Source of the DNA: Methanothermococcus thermolithotrophicus DSM 2095
Lineage (GTDB): Archaea; AGJL01; Methanococci; Methanococcales; Methanococcaceae
DNA: 64,000 nt
Direction: 5' to 3'
NCBI RefSeq assembly: GCF_946463545.1
Contig: NZ_OX296583.1
Location: 1,368,902-1,432,901 of the forward strand
Of the stretch, positions 34,042 through 43,986 are shown piece by piece. Each line of letters starts with the position of its first letter. Position 1 is the stretch's first letter. A program made the position numbers and the translations under genes. The notes beneath the pieces are model-generated. The model was not told the DNA's origin. It ran no database searches and saw only the letters and a list, made by a program, of their open reading frames with translations.

Positions 34042-36876
34042 CTAGATATTGCTTAAATCCAATATAAGTGCTACTCGCCCGTCACCAAGTATTGTAGCCC
34101 CAGCAAGTCCATTAACATTCTTTAGGATACCCGTAAGTGGCTTAACTACTATTTCATCCCTGTCTATAACTTCATCAACGATAACTCCTACTTTCCCTTT
34201 GTTTCCTTCAACTACCACCACATATAGTTCCTCAAAGTCTGAGCTCGAATATTGGTTGAGGATATCTTTAAGCCAGAATACTGGTAATATGTGGTCTCGG
34301 TATATTATGGCCTCCTGTCCTTCTAAGTTCTTTATTTCGTCTTTTTGAATTGAAGCCACGTCTAAAACGCTTGTTAATGGTATTGCGTATATTTGGTCAT
34401 GTAACTTGACCAACAATGCCAATATAATCGCCATTGTTAATGGCAGATGGAGTGTTATTTTTGTGCCCTTTCCCTTTTCAGACTGTATTGAGACACCGCC
34501 CCCTAAAGATTCAATCTTAGATTTAACAACATCCATCCCAACCCCTCTTCCAGAGACATCTGAGATCTTTTCAGCAGTACTAAATCCAGGTAAAAATATA
34601 AGATTTATAGCCTCATCGTCACTTAATTTTTCAGCTTCTTCTTCGGTTAAAATACCTTTTCTAACGGCACTTTTCCTTATTACATCAGGGTCAATACCCT
34701 TGCCATCGTCTTCAATTATTATGTTCACGTGATCTCTTTCTCTTGTAGCAGTTAATTTTAATGTACCTTTTCTAGGTTTTCCTAGTTTCTCTCTTACATC
34801 AGGGTATTCTATACCATGATCTAAAGAATTCCTGATTATGTGTGTGAGAGGTTCTGCAAGTTCATCCAGCATCGTTCTATCCAATTCAATTTCTGACCCT
34901 TCAATTATAAAATCAACTTCTTTTTTAAGAGCTCTTGCAGTATCTCTGACTGTTCTAGGGAATCTATTAAATACGAATGCAACTGGAATCATTCTCATGG
35001 CCATTACTTCTTCCTGAAGCTCGGTTGCAAGCATGTTAAGTCGATTAACTGCGTTGTGCAACTCTTTAAGATCGTATTTGTTTGCAATCTGGGTAAAATT
35101 AGCCCTGTTTATAACCAGCTCTCCCACTAGGTTCATAAGTTTATCCAGTTTTTCAATATTAACCCTAACCGTCTGTGTAGCTGGACTTGTTTTTTTGTTT
35201 TCTGCCTGCTGTGGTTTTTTTGTGTTAGAATTGTTGTCTGACTCTCTTTTATTAATGATCTTTGAATCTTTAGGAGGATTTATTATTATATCCTTTATTT
35301 CAGGTATTTTGAATATTGTTTCTTTTATATCGTCTATCTCTTTATCGGAGTTCAAATAAATGGTTACTTCATTAGTTTCAAGATTTCCTGCTTCAATAAC
35401 TTCATTTGAAGGTTCTGTTTTAATCACTTTTCCTATATTTTTAAGTTCCTTTATTACCATATATGCCCTAACCGACTTCAAAGGACACTCTTCATCAATT
35501 ATTATTTTTATTTTGTAAACCTCATCCTCGTTTAACCCGATAGATTCGGTTTTTTCAGGTTTTACTACTTCATTCTCTTTTGTTTCATTATTTTCAGGTT
35601 TCTTATCCTCTGATTCCGATTTTGTAGTTTCTTCAATTTCAAAATCAACCTCTATAGGGACCACTATAATATAATCCATCTCATATACTGTATCGAGTAC
35701 TTTTTTTACATCATCCAGTTCTTTGCTGGATAGGAATATCGCATCTAATTCCTCATAGCTCTTTTCCTTAAGTTCTTCTTCACTAGGTATTGACTCTAAA
35801 AGTTTTCCAATTTCTTTTATTTTTGATAGAACCATTGCCAGCCTAACAGATTTTAATGCACAATCTTCCGAAGTTTTTGCCTTTACGTGATATAATTTAT
35901 AATTTTGATCAACAACCATTTCTTTTATTTCCTCAGCACTTTCATCTAAATTAAATATTGAATGGTCCAATGTAATTTCGTATTCATCAACATCTTCTGA
36001 AGTTGGTTCTTGAGCCATTGCTAGGTCTATTTTATCGCTTAATTGGGATAAATCTATATCGATACTATTGCCATTTTCCTCAAAGGATTTAGCAATTCTC
36101 TCCATTGCCGTTAATGACTCTTTTAAAGTCTCTATTACTAAATTATTAGATGAAATACTTTGATCTAAAACAGATGATGATAATTTTTCAATTTTTTTCA
36201 ACGTTTCGCTTAATTCTTTGTAACCTAATGCCTCTACAATAACATGTAGAGCTTCAGCTGATTTTTGTATTTGTTTTACAATCTCATCAAAGTTTTCAGG
36301 TTTTTCAACTTCTTCAGTAGCTTTTGGTTTACTAACTTTGATGGTGGTTTGTGGTTCTTTTAATGTTATTTTTACCTTTTTTTCAGTATTTGCAGGCGCT
36401 TCATCTTTTTCCATCCCATCCTCTTCTTGTGACTCTTCTGGATCGTTGGATTCATTAGACGGTTCCTTACGATCAAAATTTCCCGACAAATACTTCTCCT
36501 TTAAATTTTTTATCTCTTCAACAATATCGCTAACATCATCAATGGTTGTATCTTCACCATCCCCAATTTTACCAACCATAGTTTCAAGAGCATCAAGACA
36601 CTTAAACAACATGTCCATAATTTCGGAAGTTACAGGTATTTTTCCAGATCTTATGTAATCTAAAATATCCTCCATATGGTGGGTAAGGGAAGATATATGA
36701 TCAAATCCAAGGGTTCTTGCTGAGCCCTTTAAAGTATGTGCCGATCTAAAAATTAAATTGACAATTTCTAAATCATTTGGATTATTTTCTAACTCAACTA
36801 AGTTTTGATTCAAAGCTTGAAGATGTTCTTCAGCTTCTGCCATAAAAAGCTCCCTATATTGTTCCATATCATCCAT
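34042..36876 (-). CDS. cheA: Chemotaxis histidine kinase CheA
   Basis: 944 residues, longer than usual. P1 phosphotransfer domain with His47 (SAHTLKGSARTLG). The middle contains an acidic linker and two P2-like domains with similar starts (LKSVRLAMVLSKIKEIGKL and LKSVRAYMVIKELKNIGKV), so CheY/CheB docking is duplicated. P3 dimerisation (KLMNLVGELVINRANF), P4 kinase with HIIRNSLDHGIE, DDGKGID and GRGVGMDVV, then the CheW-like P5. The start at 36876 is chosen over TTG 36891 because GGGGGATG precedes it; it follows the cheB stop by 4 bp. Confidence 0.94.
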   Translation of the reverse strand: MDDMEQYRELFMAEAEEHLQALNQNLVELENNPNDLEIVNLIFRSAHTLKGSARTLGFDHISSLTHHMEDILDYIRSGKIPVTSEIMDMLFKCLDALETMVGKIGDGEDTTIDDVSDIVEEIKNLKEKYLSGNFDRKEPSNESNDPEESQEEDGMEKDEAPANTEKKVKITLKEPQTTIKVSKPKATEEVEKPENFDEIVKQIQKSAEALHVIVEALGYKELSETLKKIEKLSSSVLDQSISSNNLVIETLKESLTAMERIAKSFEENGNSIDIDLSQLSDKIDLAMAQEPTSEDVDEYEITLDHSIFNLDESAEEIKEMVVDQNYKLYHVKAKTSEDCALKSVRLAMVLSKIKEIGKLLESIPSEEELKEKSYEELDAIFLSSKELDDVKKVLDTVYEMDYIIVVPIEVDFEIEETTKSESEDKKPENNETKENEVVKPEKTESIGLNEDEVYKIKIIIDEECPLKSVRAYMVIKELKNIGKVIKTEPSNEVIEAGNLETNEVTIYLNSDKEIDDIKETIFKIPEIKDIIINPPKDSKIINKRESDNNSNTKKPQQAENKKTSPATQTVRVNIEKLDKLMNLVGELVINRANFTQIANKYDLKELHNAVNRLNMLATELQEEVMAMRMIPVAFVFNRFPRTVRDTARALKKEVDFIIEGSEIELDRTMLDELAEPLTHIIRNSLDHGIEYPDVREKLGKPRKGTLKLTATRERDHVNIIIEDDGKGIDPDVIRKSAVRKGILTEEEAEKLSDDEAINLIFLPGFSTAEKISDVSGRGVGMDVVKSKIESLGGGVSIQSEKGKGTKITLHLPLTMAIILALLVKLHDQIYAIPLTSVLDVASIQKDEIKNLEGQEAIIYRDHILPVFWLKDILNQYSSSDFEELYVVVVEGNKGKVGVIVDEVIDRDEIVVKPLTGILKNVNGLAGATILGDGRVALILDLSNI

Positions 36877-36880
36877 TATT

Positions 36881-37990
36881 TCATCCCCCAATAAGTTTAA
36901 TGAATTTTACAATATTTTCTGGTATCTTTGAAGGGGGTAATACTAATTCTATAGCGCCCATTTCAATTGCAGCTTTTGGCATGCCAAAAACAACACAAGT
37001 TTCTTCCTTCTGGGCTATTGTGTGACCTCCTCTATCCCTTATCTGCTTCATCCCATAAGCTCCATCTCTACCAATCCCGGTTAAAATAACACCAACAGTA
37101 TTTTTGCCATATATTTTTGCTACGTGCTCTGCCGTAATATCTACCGTAGGTCTGGTTCCATGGACTTTTGGCATGTGATTGTCCAATTCAATATATACGT
37201 CATCACCCCTCTTCTTTAGAATCATTTGGTAATCCCCCGGAGCCACGTAAACATGTCCTGGTTTTACAAGTTCCCCATCTTGAGCTTCCTTAACATTTAG
37301 TTTAGAGCGGTCATTCATTCTTTCAGCAAACATTTTTGTGAACCCCTGAGGCATGTGTTGAACAACAAATATAGGTGGCATATCCTTGGGAAGCATGGCT
37401 ATAATCTCTGAAACTACTGGGGGCCCACCTGTTGAGGAACCTATCATAACAGCCATTTTTTTCAATTTTTCAGGAGGTATATTTAATTCACCTACAAATT
37501 CAGATTCCACAGGCAAGGTTTTTTTATCCCCTAATTTTTCTACTTTTTCTGTGGTAGGCTCCCTTGCTATATGCTGTTTTTTCCTAACAACAGCTTTTGA
37601 AACCGATTTTACTTTATTTATTATTTCATTACCAATTTTTCTAATATCCAATGATATAGATCCTGATGGTTTTTCGATAAAGTCAACAGCACCATACTCC
37701 AATGCTTTAAATGTAGCTTCAGAACCTTTTCTTGTTAATGCAGATACCATCAAAATTGGAGTAGGTTTTATTTCCATTATTTTTTTTACGGCTTCAAGTC
37801 CATCCATCCTGGGCATTTCTACGTCCATTGTTACTACATTGGGACTCAATTTTTGAACTAGTTCGACAGCCTCTATTCCATCCTTTGCAGTACCTATCAC
37901 TTCTATATCTTCATCTGAATTAAGTATGTCCGAAAGCACCTTTCTCATAAATGCCGAATCATCTGCGACCAATACACTTATCTTTCTCAT
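36881..37990 (-). CDS. cheB: Chemotaxis methylesterase/response regulator CheB
   Basis: 369 residues. Receiver domain with VADDSAFMRK and phosphoacceptor Asp in VVTMDVEMP, then the methylesterase domain with the catalytic Ser (MIGSSTGGP), His (VQHMPQGFT) and Asp (LTGIGRDGAYGM). It removes methyl groups from receptors when phosphorylated by CheA. Overlaps the TTG alternative start of cheA, evidence of tight coupling. Confidence 0.95.
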   Translation of the reverse strand: MRKISVLVADDSAFMRKVLSDILNSDEDIEVIGTAKDGIEAVELVQKLSPNVVTMDVEMPRMDGLEAVKKIMEIKPTPILMVSALTRKGSEATFKALEYGAVDFIEKPSGSISLDIRKIGNEIINKVKSVSKAVVRKKQHIAREPTTEKVEKLGDKKTLPVESEFVGELNIPPEKLKKMAVMIGSSTGGPPVVSEIIAMLPKDMPPIFVVQHMPQGFTKMFAERMNDRSKLNVKEAQDGELVKPGHVYVAPGDYQMILKKRGDDVYIELDNHMPKVHGTRPTVDITAEHVAKIYGKNTVGVILTGIGRDGAYGMKQIRDRGGHTIAQKEETCVVFGMPKAAIEMGAIELVLPPSKIPENIVKFIKLIGG

Positions 37991-38015
37991 AATATCCCTA
38001 ACTTACTATGTCCGT

Positions 38016-38456
38016 TTATAACTCCTGAGGATTTACCAAATTCTTAATATTTAATATTATAATCAATCTATTGTTAATTTTTGCAATTCCTTCAATATAC
38101 TCTCCGCTTATGTTCTTTCTCATTTCTCCCATGTCCTCTATCTGTTCTTTGGAAATTTGCATTACATCACTAACAGCGTCAACGAGGATACCCACAGGAA
38201 CATTATCGATTTCTATTACCATAACCAACTTTTCATTTTCGTTATCCTCTTCGGTATCATATATATTCAACTTCTTTCTTAAATCAATAATAGGTGTTAT
38301 TTCCCCCCTGATATTGGTAACTCCAATGATATAATCTGGAGTATTTGGTAAAGATGTAATATCTTGGACTTTTAAAACCTCTCTGACTTCATCCACCCTC
38401 AACCCATACTCATTTGAAGATAGTTTAAAAACAACTACTTTTGGTATTTCTTCCAT
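38016..38456 (-). CDS. cheW: Chemotaxis coupling protein CheW
   Basis: 146 residues, a single CheW beta-barrel domain: FKLSSNEYGLRVDEVREVL, LPNTPDYIIGVTNIRGEITPIIDLR and the later VGILVDAVSDVMQI. It bridges receptors to CheA. First gene of the minus-strand che block, ATG behind GAGGTGGAATT. The gap to trmY is 58 bp, so transcription may begin further upstream. Confidence 0.95.
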   Translation of the reverse strand: MEEIPKVVVFKLSSNEYGLRVDEVREVLKVQDITSLPNTPDYIIGVTNIRGEITPIIDLRKKLNIYDTEEDNENEKLVMVIEIDNVPVGILVDAVSDVMQISKEQIEDMGEMRKNISGEYIEGIAKINNRLIIILNIKNLVNPQEL

Positions 38457-38514
38457 AATTCCACCTCATATTATTGTGCAGTAAAATTGGGCCCAATACA
38501 TTATTCCAATCATG

Positions 38515-39120
38515 CTAGTTTTCTCTTAATTTATCAAGGATATTATGAACTATAATGATACAGTGGTCGGCATGTAGTTCCAAAGGTGAAATAGAGACTT
38601 TTTCAGCTCCTATTTTTTCCAAGAATTCTTCGTCCTCTGAACCTATCCCCACATGATCCCCAAGTACAAAAACTATATCTTCATCTTTTCTTAGCTCAAT
38701 ATTTTCCATGGGTTTCCCGTTTATGTGTAAATAAAATATCCTTTTCCCTTCATTTTTCTTTTCTAAAATAATATCTCTAAACTCTTTTTTTGAATGGTAT
38801 ATTCCAGAAGTGCTTTCTTTCCAGAGTTCAGAACTTTCCTTTTCAAGGGCTTTTTTTATGAAAATTGCAATACTTCTTTCATCAGGACTAACTCTTTTCA
38901 ATTCGTTACCTACAAATTTTAAAGCAACCGGAGGGTTGGGGTTACCATAATGAACAGAATAAAACACGGTATCCCTTCTCATATCATGAGAAAGAAAAAA
39001 CGCACTATTTACGCATCTACAGACCAAGTCCAATCTGCCACAGCTTCCAGGAAGGTCTTTTAAATTTATATCCCCCGAAGTTATGGCTTTGTTAGCTTTT
39101 AGTATGAATTCTCTCAACAT
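38515..39120 (-). CDS. trmY: tRNA (pseudouridine54-N1)-methyltransferase
   Basis: 201 residues of the DUF358/TrmY SPOUT family, which methylates pseudouridine 54 in archaeal tRNAs. Signatures are [16 protein letters not shown] near residue 30, and the knotted C-terminal region [16 protein letters not shown] with [22 protein letters not shown] lies directly before the ATG. It sits between dapB and cheW on the same strand, 38 bp from dapB. Confidence 0.92.
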   Translation of the reverse strand: MLREFILKANKAITSGDINLKDLPGSCGRLDLVCRCVNSAFFLSHDMRRDTVFYSVHYGNPNPPVALKFVGNELKRVSPDERSIAIFIKKALEKESSELWKESTSGIYHSKKEFRDIILEKKNEGKRIFYLHINGKPMENIELRKDEDIVFVLGDHVGIGSEDEEFLEKIGAEKVSISPLELHADHCIIIVHNILDKLREN

Positions 39121-39158
39121 TTCACCATCATGAGCTCTTGAGGATTAAAATTAAGGGA

Positions 39159-39974
39159 CTATTCAGAGAGTCCCAATACATCAAATGTGTTGTATATGCC
39201 TTCTTTTTTCTCTGAAATAAATCTAACTGCAAGAATAACTCCATTTACAAAAGCCTGCCTACTACTTGCTTTGTGGGTTAGTTCTAATCTTTCTCCATCT
39301 CCTGCAAATATAACGGTGTGGTCTCCTACGACATCTCCTCCCCTCAAAGCATGAATACATATTTCTTCTTTTGATCTTTCTCCAACAAGACCTTCCCTTC
39401 CAAAAATAAGCTTTGAGTCTCTGTTTAAGTTATTTTGGATTATTTCAGCAGCCCTTAGTGCAGTACCACTGGGAGCATCTTTTTTAAATTTATGGTGCAT
39501 TTCAACTATTTCGATATCGTAATCTCCTAATTTTTTAGCTAAGAACTCCAAAGTCTTAAAGAATATATTTACTCCGATTGCATAATTTTGTGAAATTGTT
39601 GCAGCTATTTTATTCTCTTTAATGGCATTTTCAATTTCCTTTTTCTGTTCTTCTGTAAATCCTGTAGTTCCTATAACTAAATTAACTCCATTTCTTGCAG
39701 CTATTTTTGCAGTTTCAACACAAGGGGCAGGAGCTGTAAAATCAACTAAAACATCTGGTTTAGATTCTTTGATTACGTTTTCTAAATTATCGGAAGTTTC
39801 CAATGGAACGTTTATTTTACCAATTCCGATAAGTTCTCCAATGTCTTCTCCTTTTTTAGGATGATTTGGTATGTCTATTGCAGCAACAACTTCCATACCT
39901 TCGTTTTCACAGATTGTTTTTATTATATTACTTCCCATTCTTCCTAAAGCTCCTGTAACGGCAACTCTTATCAT
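39159..39974 (-). CDS. dapB: 4-hydroxy-tetrahydrodipicolinate reductase
   Basis: 271 residues. Rossmann fold with VAVTGALGRMGSNI at the N terminus and the active-site loop VEMHHKFKKDAPSGTALRAA. Reduces the cyclic product of DapA in lysine synthesis. GGTGATTTA precedes the ATG. dapF, the later epimerase, is in the same window at 53257 but not linked to it. Confidence 0.95.
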   Translation of the reverse strand: MIRVAVTGALGRMGSNIIKTICENEGMEVVAAIDIPNHPKKGEDIGELIGIGKINVPLETSDNLENVIKESKPDVLVDFTAPAPCVETAKIAARNGVNLVIGTTGFTEEQKKEIENAIKENKIAATISQNYAIGVNIFFKTLEFLAKKLGDYDIEIVEMHHKFKKDAPSGTALRAAEIIQNNLNRDSKLIFGREGLVGERSKEEICIHALRGGDVVGDHTVIFAGDGERLELTHKASSRQAFVNGVILAVRFISEKKEGIYNTFDVLGLSE

Positions 39975-39984
39975 TAAATCACCT

Positions 39985-40803
39985 TTAAGCTTCTATATCG
40001 GTTTCGATCTTATTAACGTAATTGTCAAGTTTATTGTTGAGATTATCTACCATATCCACGGCTTTATCCATTTTTTCAGGATTAAGATTCCTTAAAATAT
40101 CTTTTATTTCTTCAAGTCTCTCATATATTTCTCTTATGAGTTTTATAATATCTGAAACTTTAATATCGCCATTTTCAAGTAGTTTTATAGTTTTTTCAGA
40201 TACAACATCCATTTTTGTCAGTAGCTTGTCAATTTCTACCAATACATCGTCTAACTTGGATGAGTAATCCTGGTTTCTTTCTATAAGGATATTTAATTTA
40301 TCCAATAGTAGGTTCATAGTTTCTGATATATTATCGTTGTTATTGGTTTCCAAAAGTTGATCAACCTTATTTAAAATCTGGTTTAAGGTATCATTTGAAA
40401 CATGTTCTTTTTCAGAATCCAGTTTTTCCAATATTTGATTTAATAGATTTTCAATGTCTGAATTGGAATTACTGGTGATCATATCGATTATTTTATCTAA
40501 TTTTTCATTAATTTCATCTAATTTACTACATTCAACAATATCCTCTTCCTTTTGAGTATCTTCTTGGGTATTATTCAATAAATCGCAGTTTTCTTTAGAG
40601 CTTATTGCAATTTTTATTTTATCATATATCTTTTCCATGGCTTTTCTTAGATTTTCGGCCTTCTTATTTAAATCATCATCTTCTGAAACTTCCCCAACAT
40701 CTTTCATAGGCATATTATCAATATCCTGATCTGAAGAGTTGGCTGTTTCTACCTTCTTTTCCATCTTACTTCTTATTAGTTGAAGCTTTTCTGAAAGATC
40801 CAT
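39985..40803 (-). CDS. Acidic coiled-coil protein of unknown function
   Basis: 272 residues starting MDLSEKLQLIRSKMEKK. From about residue 45 to the end the sequence is almost entirely heptad-like helix with repeats of the type LDEINEKLDKIIDMI and LLNQILEKLDSEKE, i.e. a long parallel coiled coil or multi-helix bundle, strongly acidic and Asn-rich. No catalytic motif or membrane segment is visible. The start at 40803 is behind GGTGG; the GTG at 40815 is part of that site. It lies 10 bp before dapB and may be co-transcribed with rnp4, dapB, trmY and the che genes. A link to chemotaxis is possible but not shown. Confidence 0.65.
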   Translation of the reverse strand: MDLSEKLQLIRSKMEKKVETANSSDQDIDNMPMKDVGEVSEDDDLNKKAENLRKAMEKIYDKIKIAISSKENCDLLNNTQEDTQKEEDIVECSKLDEINEKLDKIIDMITSNSNSDIENLLNQILEKLDSEKEHVSNDTLNQILNKVDQLLETNNNDNISETMNLLLDKLNILIERNQDYSSKLDDVLVEIDKLLTKMDVVSEKTIKLLENGDIKVSDIIKLIREIYERLEEIKDILRNLNPEKMDKAVDMVDNLNNKLDNYVNKIETDIEA

Positions 40804-40888
40804 GTTATCTGCCACCGTTTATATATTATAATTATATATTTTTAATCTAAAATATATTGTTTTTGTGTAGGTAGTTATGTTTATTGAA

Positions 40889-41260
40889 TTATTTTTCATG
40901 ATGGTGGTTATTACTTGCCGATTTTCTGGCCCGTTTTTCTCTGGTCATCGGTATTCTAACAATATTCCCACAGTTTAAACACGTGATTACTATATGCGGA
41001 TATCTTTTACTTTTAATCCTAACCCGTGCGTTTTTACCAAAGATTAAAAAAGCATGACATCTTTTGCATATTCTTATTTTCCATTTTTTGGGAAATGGCA
41101 TTCTCATTTTCATGGCAATCTTTCTACTAAGCTTTACATATTTTTCCGCCCTATCCCATCTATTTCTTTTAGCCTCTTCTTCTGCAAAATTCATAAGTGC
41201 ATCTATTCTTTCAAGGGCTATCTTTTTTGATTTTTCCAAAAATTTTCTTTTTAACTTCAT
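40889..41260 (-). CDS. rnp4: Ribonuclease P protein component 4 (Rpr2/Rpp21)
   Basis: 123 residues. The helical N-terminal part contains AEKYVKLSRKIAMKMRMPFP, and the zinc-binding part two pairs of cysteines, CKRCHAF and CLNCGN, flanked by very basic segments (KWKIRICKR, TREKRARK). Matches the archaeal Rpp21 family, a subunit of tRNA 5'-processing RNase P. The start at 41260 follows GGGAGAAA. The C terminus has a short histidine run. Confidence 0.92.
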   Translation of the reverse strand: MKLKRKFLEKSKKIALERIDALMNFAEEEAKRNRWDRAEKYVKLSRKIAMKMRMPFPKKWKIRICKRCHAFLIFGKNARVRIKSKRYPHIVITCLNCGNIVRIPMTREKRARKSASNNHHHEK

Positions 41261-41389
41261 TTTCTCCCAACTTAACTGATAGTTATAAATATAATTCACT
41301 TCTTTAGTTATTATATATCGTACTATATCGTACTTTTTTATTTATTTAAATCTAAATTGTTATGTGGCATACTATGAATAGGTGGGATT

Positions 41390-42328
41390 ATGGAAAACGA
41401 TGAATTAAAAGTAATTTATGAAACTTATGAGAAAATAAAGAGTATGAAAATTAGGGGGGCAGGTAGGATAGGGAGGGCCGCTGCAAGAGCTCTAAAGGAA
41501 TATGCCTACAAAATCATGGACTTAAAAGAAGAAGATTTTAAAGATAAAATGACCAAAGCAGGGGATATACTGATTTCTGCAAGACCAACTGCAGTTTCAT
41601 TACCAAATGCTGTAAAATTCGTTTTAAATGGATTAAACGAAGAGGATATGAAATCTTCAGTAGTTAAAAAAGCCGATGAATTTATAGAATCTTCTTCAAA
41701 TGCCATAAAAAAAATAGGTGAAATAGGTTCAAATAGAATAAAGGATGAATACACGATATTAACTCACTGTAACTCAGAAGCTGCAATTGAGGTAATAAAA
41801 GCAGCCCATAAAAAAGGGAAAAAAATTAAAGTATTCTGCACCGAGACCAGGCCAAGAAATCAAGGATACTTAACTGCAAAAGCTCTTGCAGATGAAGGTA
41901 TTGATGTTACGTTGATAGTAGATAGTGCAGTTAGATACTTCATAAGAGAGGTTAATTTGGTAGTGGTGGGGGCAGATGCAATAACTGCTAATGGATGTCT
42001 TGTTAATAAGGTAGGTACATCACAAATAGCCTTGGCTGCCCATGAGGCTAGAGTTCCATTTCTAACTGCTGCAGAAACATATAAATTTCATCCAAATACT
42101 ATTGTAGGTGAGTTAATAGAAATAGAGAATAGAGATCCAAACGAAATACATACCTTTGAAGATGAGTACAAAGATAAAATCAAACTTATAAACCCTGCTT
42201 TTGATGTCACGCCATCCCAATATATTGACGGAATAATCACAGAAGTAGGGTTAATTCCTCCACAAGGTTCTTGGTATATTATTGAAAAATACTTTGGCTG
42301 GCTCGATAAATATCCTGAGATTAAATGA
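41390..42328 (+). CDS. Ribose-1,5-bisphosphate isomerase
   Basis: 312 residues of the eIF2B/MtnA-like isomerase superfamily. IRGAGRIGRAAARAL near the N terminus, LTHCNSEAA, the ETRPRNQG loop, and VVGADAITANGCLVNKVGTSQIA are those of the archaeal R15P isomerase, which feeds ribulose bisphosphate to form III RuBisCO in the AMP pathway. C-terminal VTPSQYIDGIITEVG also fits. GGTGGGATT precedes the ATG. No RuBisCO or AMP phosphorylase gene is in the window. A related initiation-factor subunit is the main alternative. Confidence 0.85.
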   Translation: MENDELKVIYETYEKIKSMKIRGAGRIGRAAARALKEYAYKIMDLKEEDFKDKMTKAGDILISARPTAVSLPNAVKFVLNGLNEEDMKSSVVKKADEFIESSSNAIKKIGEIGSNRIKDEYTILTHCNSEAAIEVIKAAHKKGKKIKVFCTETRPRNQGYLTAKALADEGIDVTLIVDSAVRYFIREVNLVVVGADAITANGCLVNKVGTSQIALAAHEARVPFLTAAETYKFHPNTIVGELIEIENRDPNEIHTFEDEYKDKIKLINPAFDVTPSQYIDGIITEVGLIPPQGSWYIIEKYFGWLDKYPEIK

Positions 42329-42413
42329 GAACATTTTTATAAATATACCAACATTTAAGATTGAGATAAAAGAATGACTAAAATAACACAACAAAATATA
42401 CTTTGGTGAAACT

Positions 42414-43661
42414 GTGAGCAAAGTTAAGGATATAAATCTTGCTCCTGAAGGGGACTTAAAAATGGATTGGGCAGAAAAACACATGCCCGTTTTAGGTTTG
42501 ATAAGGGAAGAATTCAAAGCAGAAAAACCATTTAAAGGTTTAACAATAGGTATGGCATTACATTTAGAGGCTAAAACAGCAATTTTGGCTGAAACCTTAA
42601 AAGATGGTGGAGCTAAAATCGCGATTACAGGATGTAACCCACTCTCTACACAAGATGATGTTGCCGCAGCATGTGTAAAAAGAGGTATGAACGTCTACGC
42701 TTGGAGAGGAGAAACCGACGAAGAGTACTATGAAAATTTAAACAAAGTACTTGACTATAATCCAGATATAGTTATAGACGATGGTGCAGACCTTATATTC
42801 TTAATTCACACAGAAAGAACAGAGCTCCTAGACAACATAATGGGAGGATGTGAAGAAACTACAACAGGAATTATAAGATTAAAGGCAATGGCTGAAGAAG
42901 GGGCTTTAAAGTTCCCAGTAGTTAATGTTAACGATGCCTATACAAAACACCTATTCGACAACAGATACGGTACAGGTCAGAGTGCAATTGATGGAATAAT
43001 AAGAACTACAAACCTACTTATAGCAGGTAAAAATGTCGTAGTTGCAGGTTACGGCTGGTGCGGTAGAGGAGTCGCAATGAGAGCATCTGGAATGGGTGCA
43101 AATGTTATAGTTACAGAAGTTGACGCTGTAAGGGCCTTAGAAGCTAAAATGGACGGTTTTAGAGTAATGAAAATGGAAGAAGCTGCTAAAATTGGAGACA
43201 TATTCATAACAACCACAGGATGTAAGGATATCCTTAGAATGGAACACTTTTTACTTATGAAAGATGGGGCTGTTCTTGCAAATGCAGGCCACTTTGACAA
43301 CGAAATAAATAAGAATGATTTAAGAGAGCTCTCAAAATCTGTAAGAACCGTTAGATTCAATATAGAAGAGTACGACTTTGGAGATAAGAAAGTATTCCTA
43401 CTTGGAGAAGGAAGACTGGTAAACCTGGCTTGTGCAGATGGTCACCCATGTGAAGTTATGGACATGAGCTTTGCAAACCAGGCATTAAGTGCTAGATTCA
43501 TTAAGGAAAACCATGAAAAACTTGAAAACAACGTTTACAGCATACCTTATGAACAGGATTTAAGAATAGCATCTTTGAAACTTAAATCAATGGATGTTGA
43601 AATAGATGAACTAACTCCTGAACAAAGAAAGTATTTAAGCGACTGGAGAGAAGGAACTTAA
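42414..43661 (+). CDS. ahcY: S-adenosylhomocysteine/S-inosylhomocysteine hydrolase
   Basis: 415 residues. [14 protein letters not shown], the NAD-binding loop [20 protein letters not shown], and [22 protein letters not shown] are the AhcY signatures. In Methanocaldococcus jannaschii the orthologue acts on S-inosylhomocysteine made by a deaminase, so the substrate here may be the inosyl form. GTG start behind GGTGAAACT, 85 bp after the isomerase gene. Followed by 325 bp of hairpin repeats. Confidence 0.93.
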   Translation: MSKVKDINLAPEGDLKMDWAEKHMPVLGLIREEFKAEKPFKGLTIGMALHLEAKTAILAETLKDGGAKIAITGCNPLSTQDDVAAACVKRGMNVYAWRGETDEEYYENLNKVLDYNPDIVIDDGADLIFLIHTERTELLDNIMGGCEETTTGIIRLKAMAEEGALKFPVVNVNDAYTKHLFDNRYGTGQSAIDGIIRTTNLLIAGKNVVVAGYGWCGRGVAMRASGMGANVIVTEVDAVRALEAKMDGFRVMKMEEAAKIGDIFITTTGCKDILRMEHFLLMKDGAVLANAGHFDNEINKNDLRELSKSVRTVRFNIEEYDFGDKKVFLLGEGRLVNLACADGHPCEVMDMSFANQALSARFIKENHEKLENNVYSIPYEQDLRIASLKLKSMDVEIDELTPEQRKYLSDWREGT

Positions 43662-43770
43662 GAAAGAAAAATAAAGTAAAATAGTAAGATAAATAAAATA
43701 CGACAGCGGTAAAATAATTATAATTAAAATTTAACCAATACTTTTTTATTTATTATATTTATTCATTTGA

Positions 43771-43917
43771 ACAAAACTCGAAGAGTTTTGTAGCCCTCCA
43801 CTTCGCTCCAATTAAATAAAATCACTTCGTGATTTTATAGCTCTTCCCGTTAAGGGTTTTGAAAATCTATGATTTCGCTTATGAAGTAAGCGAGTAACAA
43901 AAACCGAAGGTTTTTGT
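43771..43917. repeat. Cluster of hairpins with GAA/TTC loops
   Basis: The 325-bp gap 43662-43986 holds no gene. It contains ACAAAACTC-GAA-GAGTTTTGT (43771-43791), ATAAAATCAC-TTC-GTGATTTTAT (43816-43838), CGCTTA/TAAGCG (43876-43892) and ACAAAAACC-GAA-GGTTTTTGT (43897-43917). Stems differ in sequence but the closing GAA or TTC loop is constant. Same architecture as 63124-63268. Confidence 0.75.
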
Positions 43918-43986
43918 CTAATTCATAACGCTCACTTCATGAGCTCCGATTTAACTAATTTATTATAAATTTAAACAGTGATTAAA

